This document shows, in pieces, positions 49,945 through 59,252 of a stretch of DNA of 64,000 nt. Source of the stretch: Hamadaea flava (GTDB taxonomy: Bacteria > Actinomycetota > Actinomycetes > Mycobacteriales > Micromonosporaceae); NCBI RefSeq assembly GCF_024172085.1, contig NZ_JAMZDZ010000001.1, forward strand, positions 6,386,001 to 6,450,000, in the 5' to 3' direction. How positions within the stretch are numbered: the stretch's first letter is position 1; every line of letters begins with the position of its first letter. Both the position numbers and the translations under genes were made by a program. A model generated the notes under the pieces. It was given only the letters and a program-made list of their open reading frames with translations, was not told where the DNA came from and made no database searches.

Positions 49945-51179
49945 CCGGTCCCGATCTCGCCGTCCTCGCTCTGCTGTGGAGCGTGGGCCTCGTCCGGCTG
50001 GTCCGGCGACGGCCGTCGGCCCATCACCGGGTGATGACGTTCAGCCTGCTGGCGATCTCGCTCGCCGCGACGGCGCACGAGCCGGTGATCGCGTACGCCG
50101 TCGACTCGGCCACCGGTGTGGCCGACCTGGCCGCGTTGGTGCGTACGCTCAGCGGCGTCGCGGCGGTCGCCTCGGTCTGGGTGTTCGCCTCGGCGGTGAC
50201 CGGTCCGGCCCAGCCGCGGCCGTATTGGCGACCGCGGCTCTATCTGGTGACGGCGACCGTCATGGCCGGTCTCACGCTGCTGTTCCTCGTCTCGACCCGG
50301 CCGCCCGGTCCGGGGACGTTCACCGACGACCGGGCCGGGCAGCTGTCGGTGGCGCTCTACGCCACGCTCTCCTACGTCGCGTACGCCGCGGGCGCGGGCC
50401 GCGGAGCGGCGCTCTTCTGGACGCAGGCCCGCCGGTCCGGCCGTACGCTGCTGCGTACCGGGCTGTTCGTGCTGTGTGCGGCGGCGTCACTGTTCCTGGG
50501 GTTCGTGGCGTTCCGGCTGCTCTGCCTCGCCGGCGAACTGGCCGGGCAGCGGACGCCCGGCTGGCTCGGCGCCGCCGGGCAGGGCGAACTGATGCTCGGA
50601 TTCCTGCTGGTCGCCGTGGGCTGCGGGCTGCCGGGCATCGCCGTGGCGGGGGACTACATCGCCGACTACGCCGCCCTGAATCGGCTGCACCATCTGTGGC
50701 ACACCCTCCAGCGGGCGGTGCCCGGGTTCGTCCTGGGGCGTACGCCGTCCCGGCTGGGCGATCACGTCAACCCGTTCAACGTCCGGATGCGCCTCTATCG
50801 GCGGGTCATCGAGATCCGGGACGCGCAGTGGAGCCTGGGCGCGCCGGTCGACGACGATCCGACGACCGAGGCGGCGTTGTTGCTCATGGCGTTGGCGGTG
50901 GCGGGGAAGTCGGCGGCGAAGGGCACCTCGAATGCCCGGGTACGGCGGACCTGGAGCCGTACGGGCGCTGATCCGGGTGACGCCGTCGACCGGGAGGTCA
51001 CCCACCTGCTGCTGGTCGCGGAGTACTTCGCCAGCGCCTTCCCGCCGTTGCTCGTCCCGGCCGGACGGCTGGCCCCGTTAGAGGACGAGGACGGCGAACA
51101 GCCGCTCCAGCTCGAGCCCGGGATCCTCGGTGAGCCCGGTGTGCGCCGGACCGGGCTGCACGATGGTGCTGCGGGGTGA
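49941..51179 (+). CDS. MAB_1171c-like integral membrane protein
   Basis: This 412-residue protein has about seven membrane segments in the first ~240 residues, then a soluble cytoplasmic part (YAALNRLHHLWHTLQRAVPGFVLGRTPSRLGDHVNPFNVRMRLYRRVIEIRDAQW) typical of MAB_1171c-type putative transporters, which sit beside XRE and ImmA/IrrE genes in other actinobacteria. It could be the sensor of the cassette. The last ~34 codons overlap the 3' end of the opposing DUF3037 gene and look low in complexity. Confidence 0.82.
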   Translation: MTGPDLAVLALLWSVGLVRLVRRRPSAHHRVMTFSLLAISLAATAHEPVIAYAVDSATGVADLAALVRTLSGVAAVASVWVFASAVTGPAQPRPYWRPRLYLVTATVMAGLTLLFLVSTRPPGPGTFTDDRAGQLSVALYATLSYVAYAAGAGRGAALFWTQARRSGRTLLRTGLFVLCAAASLFLGFVAFRLLCLAGELAGQRTPGWLGAAGQGELMLGFLLVAVGCGLPGIAVAGDYIADYAALNRLHHLWHTLQRAVPGFVLGRTPSRLGDHVNPFNVRMRLYRRVIEIRDAQWSLGAPVDDDPTTEAALLLMALAVAGKSAAKGTSNARVRRTWSRTGADPGDAVDREVTHLLLVAEYFASAFPPLLVPAGRLAPLEDEDGEQPLQLEPGILGEPGVRRTGLHDGAAG

Positions 51180-51440
51180 GGTGAGCCAGCGGAACCGCTC
51201 GCCCAGCGTCATCCGCCGCTCGTCGTCGCAGACCTGCTGGTAGCCGATGAGCACGGCGTCCACCGCGTCGAGGTCGGCGTCGGGGTCGAGCGCGCGCAGC
51301 CGGTCCGGGTCGACATGCGTACGCACGGCGAGGAAGTCGCGGCTGCGGCAGTAGACCACGAGGCCGACGTTCATCATCTCGCCGCGCTCGATCCGGGGGA
51401 CCAGGCGGATCAGGGCGTACTCGAAGGCGACCCGCGTCAC
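51078..51440 (-). CDS. DUF3037 protein
   Basis: This 120-residue DUF3037 protein (FEYALIRLVPRIERGEMMNVGLVVYCRSRDFLAVRTHVDPDRLRAL) is of unknown function, commonly encoded beside HipA-like kinases. The GTG at 51440 overlaps the kinase stop (GTGA). Its 3' 102 bases lie antisense to the end of the MAB_1171c-like gene. Confidence 0.87.
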   Translation of the reverse strand: MTRVAFEYALIRLVPRIERGEMMNVGLVVYCRSRDFLAVRTHVDPDRLRALDPDADLDAVDAVLIGYQQVCDDERRMTLGERFRWLTSPRSTIVQPGPAHTGLTEDPGLELERLFAVLVL

Positions 51441-52216
51441 GACACACCCTCCAGCGACGGCAGCCAGGCCGCCGGCTGCTCCAGCCGCGCCAGCAGATGC
51501 GTGACGTACGCCGACCGCGCCTCGTCCGGCGTCTCGAAGTCGGCGGTCCATGAGTGCGGATCGACGAGCCAGCCGTCGGGGACCAGCCCGAGCACCTCGG
51601 TCAGCACGTCCGGCGTCACGAGCGGGGCCAGCGCCTCGTGCGCGCCCACGATCGAGGACGCCTGCCCGGCCAGCGCGTGGTCGGCCGCTTTGAACGGCCG
51701 GAGCACCGCATTCGCCGCGCTCGTCCAGTTGTGGTGGAAGTAGAGGCTCGCGCCGTGGTCGATGAGCCAGAGCGAACCGTGCCACATGAGCAGGTTCGGG
51801 TTACGCCAGGTGCGGTCGACGTTCTCCACCAGCGCGTCGAGCCACAGCACCCGGGCGGCGAGGCCGGGATCGACCTTGTGGACGCGCGGGTCGAAGCCGA
51901 GCGAACCGGGCAGGAAGTCCATCCCGAGGTTCAGTCCGGTGCTGTTGACCAGCAGTTCCTGCACCTCGGGGTCGGGTTCGGCCCGGCCGAGCACCTCGCC
52001 GAACTCGACCTGCGCCAGCTCGGGCATGGGCAGGCCGAGGCGGCGGGCCAGCTCGCCCACGACGACCTCGGCGATCAGCGCTTTCGGGCCCTGCCCGGCG
52101 CCCCGGAACTTGACGACGTACGTGCCGAGGTCGTCGGCCTCGACGACGCCGGGAAGCGAGCCGCCCTCGCGCAGCGGGGTCACGTACCGCAGCGCGGTGA
52201 CCGAGGGAAGGTGCAT
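51437..52216 (-). CDS. HipA-like kinase
   Basis: This 259-residue protein resembles the short HipA-family kinases. The catalytic-loop pattern is ENVDRTWRNPNLL and the metal-binding step LIDHGASLYFHHNW. It is much shorter than E. coli HipA (~440 residues) and has no HipB-like gene in its operon; the partner is the coupled DUF3037 gene. Toxin or regulatory kinase activity is inference. Confidence 0.85.
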   Translation of the reverse strand: MHLPSVTALRYVTPLREGGSLPGVVEADDLGTYVVKFRGAGQGPKALIAEVVVGELARRLGLPMPELAQVEFGEVLGRAEPDPEVQELLVNSTGLNLGMDFLPGSLGFDPRVHKVDPGLAARVLWLDALVENVDRTWRNPNLLMWHGSLWLIDHGASLYFHHNWTSAANAVLRPFKAADHALAGQASSIVGAHEALAPLVTPDVLTEVLGLVPDGWLVDPHSWTADFETPDEARSAYVTHLLARLEQPAAWLPSLEGVS

Positions 52217-52297
52217 GACCCACAGCGTACGGGTTGCGCGGTTCTGCCCGATGGAGCGTGCCCACGGACTAGTATGAACTGGACAAGTGTCAATCTA

Positions 52298-52313
52298 TGT
52301 GCCATTTCTCACG
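52298..52313. promoter_or_regulatory. Possible CRP-type site upstream of ppdK
   Basis: TGTGCCATTTCTCACG keeps the TGTG-N8-CAC half-sites of actinobacterial CRP boxes. It lies ~85 bases before ppdK. A TAGTAT -10-like hexamer is at 52270-52275 but no good -35 is seen. Confidence 0.35.
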
Positions 52314-52397
52314 AGCGGTTTCGACGCGCTCGGAACGAGGAATACCGTGCGGCCTAAGTGAACGTTCAGGTGCTACCGGCCGACCGGGAGGTCAGGG

Positions 52398-55115
52398 ATG
52401 ACCGATAAGTATGTCTATGCGTTCGCCGAAGGCAACAAGGACCTCAAAGATCTCCTCGGCGGCAAGGGAGCCAACCTCGCCGAGATGACGAACCTCGGGC
52501 TGCCCGTGCCACCGGGCTTCACGATCACCACCGAGGCCTGCCGGGCGTACCTGCGCGACGGCAAGACCCCGGCGTCCCTGGACGCCGAGATCTCCGCGCA
52601 CCTCGCCGCGCTGGAGCAGGCCATGGCGAAGAAGCTCGGCGATCCCGAGGACCCGCTGCTCGTCTCGGTCCGCTCCGGCGCCAAGTTCTCCATGCCCGGC
52701 ATGATGGAGACCGTCCTCAACGTGGGCCTCACCGACGCCAGCGTGCCCGGCCTCGCCCGGCAGTCGGGCAACATCCGGTTCGCCTGGGACTCGTATCGCC
52801 GCCTGATCCAGATGTTCGGCAAGACCGTCTGCGACGTCCCGGGCGAGGCCTTCGAACAGGCCCTCGACGCGGCCAAACGAGTAAAAGGCGCGCACGCGGA
52901 CGTCGACCTCGACGCCGACGATCTCCAGGCGCTCGTCGACGCGTACAAGCAGATCTTCAAGCAGCACACGGGCCGTGACTTTCCCCAGGAGCCGCGCGAG
53001 CAGATGGAGCTGGCGATCCGGGCCGTGTTCGAGTCGTGGAACGCGGAGCGCGCGATCCTGTACCGCCGTCAGGAGCGGATCCCGGGCGACCTCGGCACCG
53101 CGGTGAACGTCGTGGCGATGGTCTTCGGCAACCTCGGCGACGACTCCGGGACCGGCGTGGCCTTCACCCGCGATCCGGCGACCGGCGAGCAGGGCGTCTA
53201 CGGCGACTACCTGCCGAACGCGCAGGGCGAGGACGTGGTCGCGGGCATTCGCAACACGATCCCGCTGCAGGACCTGGAGGGTCTGGACCCGACGAGCTTC
53301 ACCGAGCTGATGCGGATCATGTCGGTGCTCGAAGGCCACTACAAGGATCTCTGTGACATCGAGTTCACCATCGAACGCGGCAAGCTCTGGATGCTCCAGA
53401 CCCGGGTCGGCAAGCGGACGGCCGCCGCGGCCTTCATCATCGCCGGGCAGCTGGTCGACGAGGGGGTGATCGACCCGGACGAGGCGTTGCGGCGGGTCAC
53501 CGGGGCGCAGCTCATGCAGCTGATGTTCCCGACCTTCGCGAAGACCGACACGCAACCGCTGGCCAAGGGCATCGCCGCGTCGCCGGGCGCGGCCGTCGGC
53601 AAGGCGGTCTTCGACTCCGCCCGCGCCGCCGAGCGTGCGGCGACCGGGGACAAGGTCATCCTCGTCCGGCGGGAGACCAATCCCGACGACCTGCCCGGCA
53701 TGATCGCCGCCGCCGGCATCCTGACAAGCCGCGGCGGCAAGACGAGCCACGCCGCCGTCGTCGCCCGGGGCATGGGGCGTACCTGTGTCTGCGGGGCGGA
53801 GGCGCTCGACGTCACCGACGACAGCTTCAAGGTCGGCACCACGACCGTCCGCGAGGGCGACGTCATCTCCATCGACGGCACCACCGGCAAGGTCTACCTC
53901 GGCGAGATCCCGGTCGAGCCCAGCCCGGTCGTGCAGTATTTCGAAGGGGATGCAGCGCACTCGGTCCCCGCTCGATCCGGCGTCAGCCGGGAGGACGGCG
54001 GACTGAATGCTTCTGGTGACACAGCACAGAGTCCGCTGGTGCGGGCGGTCGATCGGGCATTGCGGCACGCGGACGAAATGCGTCGCCTCGCAGTCTGGAC
54101 GAACGCCGACAACGCCGCGGACGCCGGCCGCGCCCGCCGCTTCGGCGCGCAGGGCATCGGCCTGTGCCGGACCGAGCACATGTTCCTCGGCGACCGCCGG
54201 GAACTGGTCGAGGCGCTCATCCTCGCATCCACTTCGGACGAACAAGAGCAGGCGCTCGCCGCGTTGCTTCCGTTGCAGCGCGCGGACTTCGCCGAGATCC
54301 TCCAGGCGATGAACGGACTGCCGGTCACCGTCCGGCTCATCGACCCGCCGCTGCACGAGTTCCTGCCGTCGCTGGAGGAGCTGGCGGTCAAGGACGCTCA
54401 GGGGCGGCTCGGCTCACGCGAGAAGGAACTGCTTGCAGCAGTGCGCCGTACTCACGAGGAGAACCCCATGCTCGGGCTCCGCGGCGTACGGCTCGGCCTG
54501 GTGATCCCCGGCCTGTTCGCGATGCAGGTCCGCGCGATCGCCGAGGCCGCGCGCCAGGTCAAGCAGGCCGGTGGCGACCCCCGGCCCGAGGTCATGGTCC
54601 CGCTGGTCGGCGCGGTTCAGGAGCTCGAAGCGGTACGCACCCAGGCGCTGGACGTCATCCGGGACGTCGATCCGGGCGTACCGGTGCCGATCGGCACCAT
54701 GATCGAGGTGCCGCGGGCGGCGCTCACCGCCGGTGAGATCGCCGGGTCGGCCGAGTTCTTCTCGTTCGGCACCAACGACTTGACCCAGATGGGCTGGGGC
54801 TTCTCCCGGGACGACGTCGAGAGCGCGTTCTTCGGCCGCTACCTGGAACTGGGCATCTTCGGGGTGTCGCCGTTCGAGACCCTCGACGCCGACGGCATCG
54901 GCCGCCTCGTCCGGATCGCCGTGGAGGAAGGCCGCGCGGCCCGCCCGGACCTGCAGATCGGCGTCTGCGGGGAACACGGGGGCGACCCCGATTCGGTGCA
55001 CTTCTTCGACAGCGCCGGGCTGGACTACGTTTCGTGCTCGCCGTTCCGCGTACCGGTGGCACGGTTGGAAGCCGGCCGCGCGGCCCTGGAGGTGGGGGGT
55101 TCGGACACCCGGTGA
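52398..55115 (+). CDS. ppdK: Pyruvate, phosphate dikinase
   Basis: This 905-residue enzyme interconverts PEP + AMP + PPi and pyruvate + ATP + Pi. It has an N-terminal ATP-grasp domain (GGKGANLAEMTNLGLPVPPGFTI), the swivelling phosphohistidine domain with His451 in GGKTSHAAVVARGMG, and a C-terminal PEP barrel with catalytic Cys857 in GVCGEHGGDP. An extra, less conserved segment lies between the His domain and the barrel (~515-550). GGGAGG is six bases before the ATG. Confidence 0.96.
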   Translation: MTDKYVYAFAEGNKDLKDLLGGKGANLAEMTNLGLPVPPGFTITTEACRAYLRDGKTPASLDAEISAHLAALEQAMAKKLGDPEDPLLVSVRSGAKFSMPGMMETVLNVGLTDASVPGLARQSGNIRFAWDSYRRLIQMFGKTVCDVPGEAFEQALDAAKRVKGAHADVDLDADDLQALVDAYKQIFKQHTGRDFPQEPREQMELAIRAVFESWNAERAILYRRQERIPGDLGTAVNVVAMVFGNLGDDSGTGVAFTRDPATGEQGVYGDYLPNAQGEDVVAGIRNTIPLQDLEGLDPTSFTELMRIMSVLEGHYKDLCDIEFTIERGKLWMLQTRVGKRTAAAAFIIAGQLVDEGVIDPDEALRRVTGAQLMQLMFPTFAKTDTQPLAKGIAASPGAAVGKAVFDSARAAERAATGDKVILVRRETNPDDLPGMIAAAGILTSRGGKTSHAAVVARGMGRTCVCGAEALDVTDDSFKVGTTTVREGDVISIDGTTGKVYLGEIPVEPSPVVQYFEGDAAHSVPARSGVSREDGGLNASGDTAQSPLVRAVDRALRHADEMRRLAVWTNADNAADAGRARRFGAQGIGLCRTEHMFLGDRRELVEALILASTSDEQEQALAALLPLQRADFAEILQAMNGLPVTVRLIDPPLHEFLPSLEELAVKDAQGRLGSREKELLAAVRRTHEENPMLGLRGVRLGLVIPGLFAMQVRAIAEAARQVKQAGGDPRPEVMVPLVGAVQELEAVRTQALDVIRDVDPGVPVPIGTMIEVPRAALTAGEIAGSAEFFSFGTNDLTQMGWGFSRDDVESAFFGRYLELGIFGVSPFETLDADGIGRLVRIAVEEGRAARPDLQIGVCGEHGGDPDSVHFFDSAGLDYVSCSPFRVPVARLEAGRAALEVGGSDTR

Positions 55116-55164
55116 TGCCTTGCCGACTCTATGTTGGCGACGCCGGTCCACGTAGCCTGTATGG

Positions 55165-55518
55165 ATGGGACTGCGGTGGTATGGCGTGGTTGTCGACGCG
55201 GCCGATCCGGCCCGGCTGGGCCGCTGGTGGGCCGAGGTGCTCGGCTACCCGATCCTCGACGAGCGTAACGGCGAGCTGACGATCGGGCCCGACATCGACA
55301 TGCCGTGTCTCCATTTCACCCCGGCCCACAAGGGCAAGTCCGGGAAGAACCGGCTGCATCTGGACCTCGTCCCGGACGACCAGGACGCCCAGGTCGAGCG
55401 CCTGATCGACATGGGCGCCCGGCAGGTCGACATCGGTCAGGGCCAGGTCAGCTGGGTCGTGCTCGCGGACCCGGAAGGCAACGAGTTCTGCGTCATGCGG
55501 GAGAAGGCCGGAGAGTAG
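55165..55518 (+). CDS. VOC-superfamily (glyoxalase-like) protein
   Basis: This 117-residue vicinal-oxygen-chelate protein of the glyoxalase_6 type has WYGVVVDAADPARLGRWWAEVLGY, RLHLDLVPDD and WVVLADPEGNEFCVM. Two betaalphabetabetabeta units can be traced. The function is unknown. Its TAG shares a base with the dgt GTG start, so the two are coupled. Confidence 0.88.
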   Translation: MGLRWYGVVVDAADPARLGRWWAEVLGYPILDERNGELTIGPDIDMPCLHFTPAHKGKSGKNRLHLDLVPDDQDAQVERLIDMGARQVDIGQGQVSWVVLADPEGNEFCVMREKAGE

Positions 55519-56735
55519 TGACCGCCCAGGAGATCGACGCCGAGCGCTGGATCGCCGAGGTCCGCAAGGACACCGGCGAGGAGCGGAACGCGTTCGAGCG
55601 GGACCGGGCCCGGGTGCTGCACTCGGCGGCGTTCCGCCGGCTGGCGGCCAAGACCCAGGTGCACACCGCCGGGTCGGACGACTTTCTGCGTACGCGGCTG
55701 ACGCACTCGCTGGAGGTCGCTCAGATCGCTCGTGAGATGGGGGAGCGGCTCGGCTGCGATCCCGACGTGACCGACGTCGCCGGGCTGGCCCACGACCTCG
55801 GGCACCCGCCGTTCGGGCACAACGGCGAGGACGCGCTCGACGAGGTCGCCGCGGCCTGCGGCGGATTCGAGGGCAACGCCCAGACGCTGCGCGTACTGAC
55901 CCGGCTGGAGGCGAAGATCCCGGGCGCGGGACTCAACCTGACCCGGGCCTCCCTCGACGCGACCTGCAAATACCCGTGGCCCCGGCGGCCGGGCAGCCGC
56001 AAATTCGGGGTGTACGCCGACGACGCGGCGGTCTTCGCCTGGCTGCGTACGTCTGCCCCCGACCCCGACCGGCGCTGCCTGGAGGCGCAGGTCATGGACT
56101 GGGCCGACGACGTGGCGTACTCGGTGCACGACGTCGAGGACGGGATCTTCTCCGGCTTCGTCCAGGTCGGCCTGCTCGTCGACGACGCCGACGAGCAAGC
56201 CGCCCTCTGCGCCGACGTGGCGGCGATCTACTCCGACGAACCGGCCGACGTCCTCCGGGAGGCGCTGGCCGAACTGCTCGCCGACCCCGTGCTGGCCCGG
56301 CTCTCGGCGTACGACGGCACCCATCGGGGGCAGGCGCTGCTCAAGGACAGCACCTCCGTGCTCACCGGGCGCTTCGTGGCCGCCGCGGTGACGGCCACGC
56401 GGGAGGCGTACCCGGGGAAGTCGAGCCGCTATGACGCGGACCTGATCGTGCCCCGCTCGGCCCGGATCCGGTGTGCCCTGCTGAAGGGCATAGCGCTGCG
56501 TTACGTGATGCGGCGGCGCGGCATGGAACCCTGGTACGCCCGCCAGCGCGAGATCCTCGCCGACCTCGTGCGGGTGCTGAGCGAACGCGCGCCGACCGAG
56601 CTGGACCCGGTCTTCGCTCCACTCTGGAAGGACGCGCCCGACGACGCGGCCCGGCTGCGCGTGATCGTCGACCAGGTGGCCTCGCTCACCGACCCGGCCG
56701 CCGTCGCCTGGCACGCCCGCCTCCTCGCCCCCTAA
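55518..56735 (+). CDS. dgt: Deoxyguanosinetriphosphate triphosphohydrolase-like protein
   Basis: This 405-residue HD-domain dNTPase has RTRLTHSLEVAQIAREMG and the metal pair in AHDLGHPPFGHNGE, with late VMDWADDVAYSVHDVEDG completing the HD site. It hydrolyses dNTPs to deoxynucleosides and tripolyphosphate. The GTG at 55518 follows GGAGAG. It lies before dnaG, as in many actinomycetes. Confidence 0.95.
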   Translation: MTAQEIDAERWIAEVRKDTGEERNAFERDRARVLHSAAFRRLAAKTQVHTAGSDDFLRTRLTHSLEVAQIAREMGERLGCDPDVTDVAGLAHDLGHPPFGHNGEDALDEVAAACGGFEGNAQTLRVLTRLEAKIPGAGLNLTRASLDATCKYPWPRRPGSRKFGVYADDAAVFAWLRTSAPDPDRRCLEAQVMDWADDVAYSVHDVEDGIFSGFVQVGLLVDDADEQAALCADVAAIYSDEPADVLREALAELLADPVLARLSAYDGTHRGQALLKDSTSVLTGRFVAAAVTATREAYPGKSSRYDADLIVPRSARIRCALLKGIALRYVMRRRGMEPWYARQREILADLVRVLSERAPTELDPVFAPLWKDAPDDAARLRVIVDQVASLTDPAAVAWHARLLAP

Positions 56736-56764
56736 CCCTCCCACCCTCACCCCCCCTGCTTTCG

Positions 56765-56846
56765 GCGCGATCATGAACTAATGGTCGTGATCAGCCGGTG
56801 TGTCGTGTCCTGGGGACCCTGATCGACTCCGCGCCGGCATGATCGA
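56765..56846 (+). repeat. Four-GATC intergenic element, copy D
   Basis: GATC at 56769, 56789, 56821 and 56841 (20/32/20), starting 30 bases after the dgt stop. The sequence has drifted most from copies A-C, yet the spacing is unchanged. Confidence 0.85.
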
Positions 56847-56912
56847 TTCGAGCCCGGACCGGCGGTCTCGGGCGTGGTGAACGTCGTCGGTGGCTCGCCC
56901 TAGGATGTGGGT

Positions 56913-58760
56913 ATGGCCGGACGGATCCGCGACGAGGACATCGCGCTAGTGCGTGAGCGCACCTCCGTCGTCGACGTGATCTCCGAGCACGTGACGTTGA
57001 AGGGCTCGGGTGGGCGCAACCTGAAGGGGTTGTGCCCGTTCCATGACGAGAAGACCCCTTCGTTCACCGTGGCCGGCGACCGTAATGTCTACTTCTGCCA
57101 CGGTTGTGGCAAGGGCGGCGACGCGATCAACTTCGTCATGGAGATCGACCACCTGCGGTTCACCGAGGCGGTCGAGAAGCTGGCCGCCCGCGCCGGCATC
57201 CAGCTGCGCTACATCGAGGGCGGCTCGGCGCCGGTCCGCCAGCAGCACGGCCAGCGGCAGCGGCTGATCGCCGCGCACGCCGCGGCGGCGAAGTTCTACG
57301 CGGAGCAGCTGATGACCCCGGGCGCCCGCATCGCCCGGGAGTTCCTCGCTCAGCGGGGCTTCGACCGGGGCGCCGCCGAGACCTACGGCTGCGGCTTCGC
57401 CCCCGATTCGTGGGACGCGCTGACCAAGCACTTGCGGCAACTCGGCTTCACCGCCGAGGAGCTGACCGTCGGCGGGCTGGCCAAGCCGGCCCGGTCGGGC
57501 AGCCTCATCGACCGGTTCCGCCGCCGGTTGATCTGGCCCATCCGGGAGACCGGCGGCGACGTCATCGGGTTCGGCGCGCGGAAGCTGTTCGACGACGACG
57601 ACGGCCCCAAATACCTGAACACCCCGGAGACCCCGCTCTACAAGAAGTCGACCGTGCTCTACGGCATCGACCTCGCCAAGCGGGAGATCGGCAAGCGCGG
57701 CCAGGCGGTCGTGGTCGAGGGCTACACCGATGTGATGGCCTGCCACCTGGCCGGAGTGCCGACGGCGGTGGCGACCTGCGGGACGGCCTTCGGCTCCGAG
57801 CACATCTCGGTGCTGCGCCGGATGCTCATGGACACCGACACGTTCAAGGGCGAGATCATCTTCACCTTCGACGGCGACGCCGCCGGGCAGAAGGCCGCGC
57901 TCCGCGCGTTCGCCGACGACCAGCGGTTCGTCGGGCAGACCTTCATCGCGGTCGGGCCGGACGGGATGGACCCCTGCGAGCTGCGGCTGGATCGCGGCGA
58001 CACGGCCGTCCGCGACCTGGTGGCCAGCCGGGAGCGCCTGGTCTCGTTCGTTCTGCGTACGACGATCGCGGGGTTCGACCTCGACTCCGCCGAAGGCCGG
58101 GTGGGTGCGCTCCGGGCGACCGCCCCGCTGGTGGCGCAGATCAAGGACCGGTCGCTGCGCCCGGAATACGGCCGCATCCTCGCGGGCAAGCTCGGCATGG
58201 AGGTCGAGGTCGTCCAGCGCGCGGTGAACGCGTCCGTCAAGGGCCAGCCGGTCGACGCCCGCCCGCCCCGGCCGCGTACCAGTCCGGACGATCCGCAGAT
58301 CCTGGTCGAGCGGGAGGCGCTCAAGCTCGCCATCCAGGTTCCGGCGCTGGCCGGGCCGGTCTTCGACAACGCCGAGGCCGACTGCTACTCCGACCCGCAG
58401 CACGTGCAGATCCGGCTGGCCATCGCGGCCGCCGGCGGCGCGGTGCGCGGGGTGTCCGGGCCGAACTGGATCGCCGCGATCACCGACGGCTGCGGTGACC
58501 TGATGGCGCAGTCGCTGGTGAACCAGCTCGCCGTGGAGGAGCTGCGCTATGACGGCGACGCCGATCCGCACTACGTGACGGTGACCCTCGCCCGGCTCCA
58601 GCTCGCGGCGGTCGACCGGCGGGTGCACAACGTCAAGTCCAAGCTCCAGCGGATCAATCCGGTCACGCAGAAGGACGAGTACTTCGGGCTGTTCAGCGAC
58701 CTCGTGTCGCTGGAGACCACCGCTCGCGCCCTGCGCGACCAAGCATCGAGTGGGTTGTGA
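56913..58760 (+). CDS. dnaG: DNA primase
   Basis: This 615-residue primase makes RNA primers for replication. It has an N-terminal CHC2 zinc ribbon (Cys41, His44, Cys62, Cys65), the RNA-polymerase/TOPRIM core with VVVEGYTDVMACHLAG and TFDGDAAGQKAA, and a C-terminal DnaB-interaction region. The ATG at 56913 (MAGRIRDEDI) matches family starts better than the GTG at 56907. The stop overlaps the next gene. Confidence 0.96.
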   Translation: MAGRIRDEDIALVRERTSVVDVISEHVTLKGSGGRNLKGLCPFHDEKTPSFTVAGDRNVYFCHGCGKGGDAINFVMEIDHLRFTEAVEKLAARAGIQLRYIEGGSAPVRQQHGQRQRLIAAHAAAAKFYAEQLMTPGARIAREFLAQRGFDRGAAETYGCGFAPDSWDALTKHLRQLGFTAEELTVGGLAKPARSGSLIDRFRRRLIWPIRETGGDVIGFGARKLFDDDDGPKYLNTPETPLYKKSTVLYGIDLAKREIGKRGQAVVVEGYTDVMACHLAGVPTAVATCGTAFGSEHISVLRRMLMDTDTFKGEIIFTFDGDAAGQKAALRAFADDQRFVGQTFIAVGPDGMDPCELRLDRGDTAVRDLVASRERLVSFVLRTTIAGFDLDSAEGRVGALRATAPLVAQIKDRSLRPEYGRILAGKLGMEVEVVQRAVNASVKGQPVDARPPRPRTSPDDPQILVEREALKLAIQVPALAGPVFDNAEADCYSDPQHVQIRLAIAAAGGAVRGVSGPNWIAAITDGCGDLMAQSLVNQLAVEELRYDGDADPHYVTVTLARLQLAAVDRRVHNVKSKLQRINPVTQKDEYFGLFSDLVSLETTARALRDQASSGL

Positions 58761-59188
58761 TGGCGTTCTGGTCGCGGCGGATGCTGCCGAAGGCGTACCG
58801 GGAGTTGTTCTCCTCAGGCGAGCGGACCCTGGCCTGGGCCGCGCGGCCCGAGGGCGGTCTGGTCGTGGCCACCAACCTCGGGCTGTGGGTCGATCGGGCC
58901 CGCATCGGGTGGCACGAGATCACCAAGGCGGTGTGGGACGGCTCGACCCTGGTCGTCACGGTCAGCGAAGTCGTCGACGACACCGCGGATCCCGTGGTCG
59001 TCGCGGACTCCGCGCACCTGAAGCTGGTGCTGATCGACCCTGGTCATCTACCTCACCAGGTACGCCTCCGGGTGACCGGCTCGATCGTCAGCTCCGAGGA
59101 GCAGCCGGACGGCTCTCGCCTGGTCGGCCGGCGGATGCCGGGCGTCGACGGGGTCGCCTGGACGCGCTGGCTGTCCGCTCGCCCCTGA
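58757..59188 (+). CDS. Conserved hypothetical protein downstream of dnaG
   Basis: This ~143-residue protein has a predicted all-beta core (GLVVATNLGLWV, TLVVTVSEVVDD, HLKLVLIDPG). It is not assigned to a named family. It starts at the GTG 58757 or ATG 58760, overlapping the dnaG stop, so it is cotranslated with primase. A strong terminator follows. Confidence 0.75.
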   Translation: MMAFWSRRMLPKAYRELFSSGERTLAWAARPEGGLVVATNLGLWVDRARIGWHEITKAVWDGSTLVVTVSEVVDDTADPVVVADSAHLKLVLIDPGHLPHQVRLRVTGSIVSSEEQPDGSRLVGRRMPGVDGVAWTRWLSARP

Positions 59189-59205
59189 AGGTCTTGGCCG
59201 AAGGT

Positions 59206-59238
59206 GTCCCCCGGAGCAGGGGGAAGGCTCCGGGGGAC
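59206..59238. terminator. Bidirectional terminator
   Basis: GTCCCCCGGAGC (59206-59217) pairs perfectly with GCTCCGGGGGAC (59227-59238), 12 bp with a 9-base loop, between the converging dnaG operon and protease gene. Confidence 0.88.
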
Positions 59239-59252
59239 GTTGGGTGTGAGGC

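Noticed and set aside
51437-52216. Classical hipBA toxin-antitoxin module
   Set aside because: There is no HipB-like gene in the operon; the XRE gene nearby is on the other strand in a different, coupled cassette. DUF3037 is the only partner.
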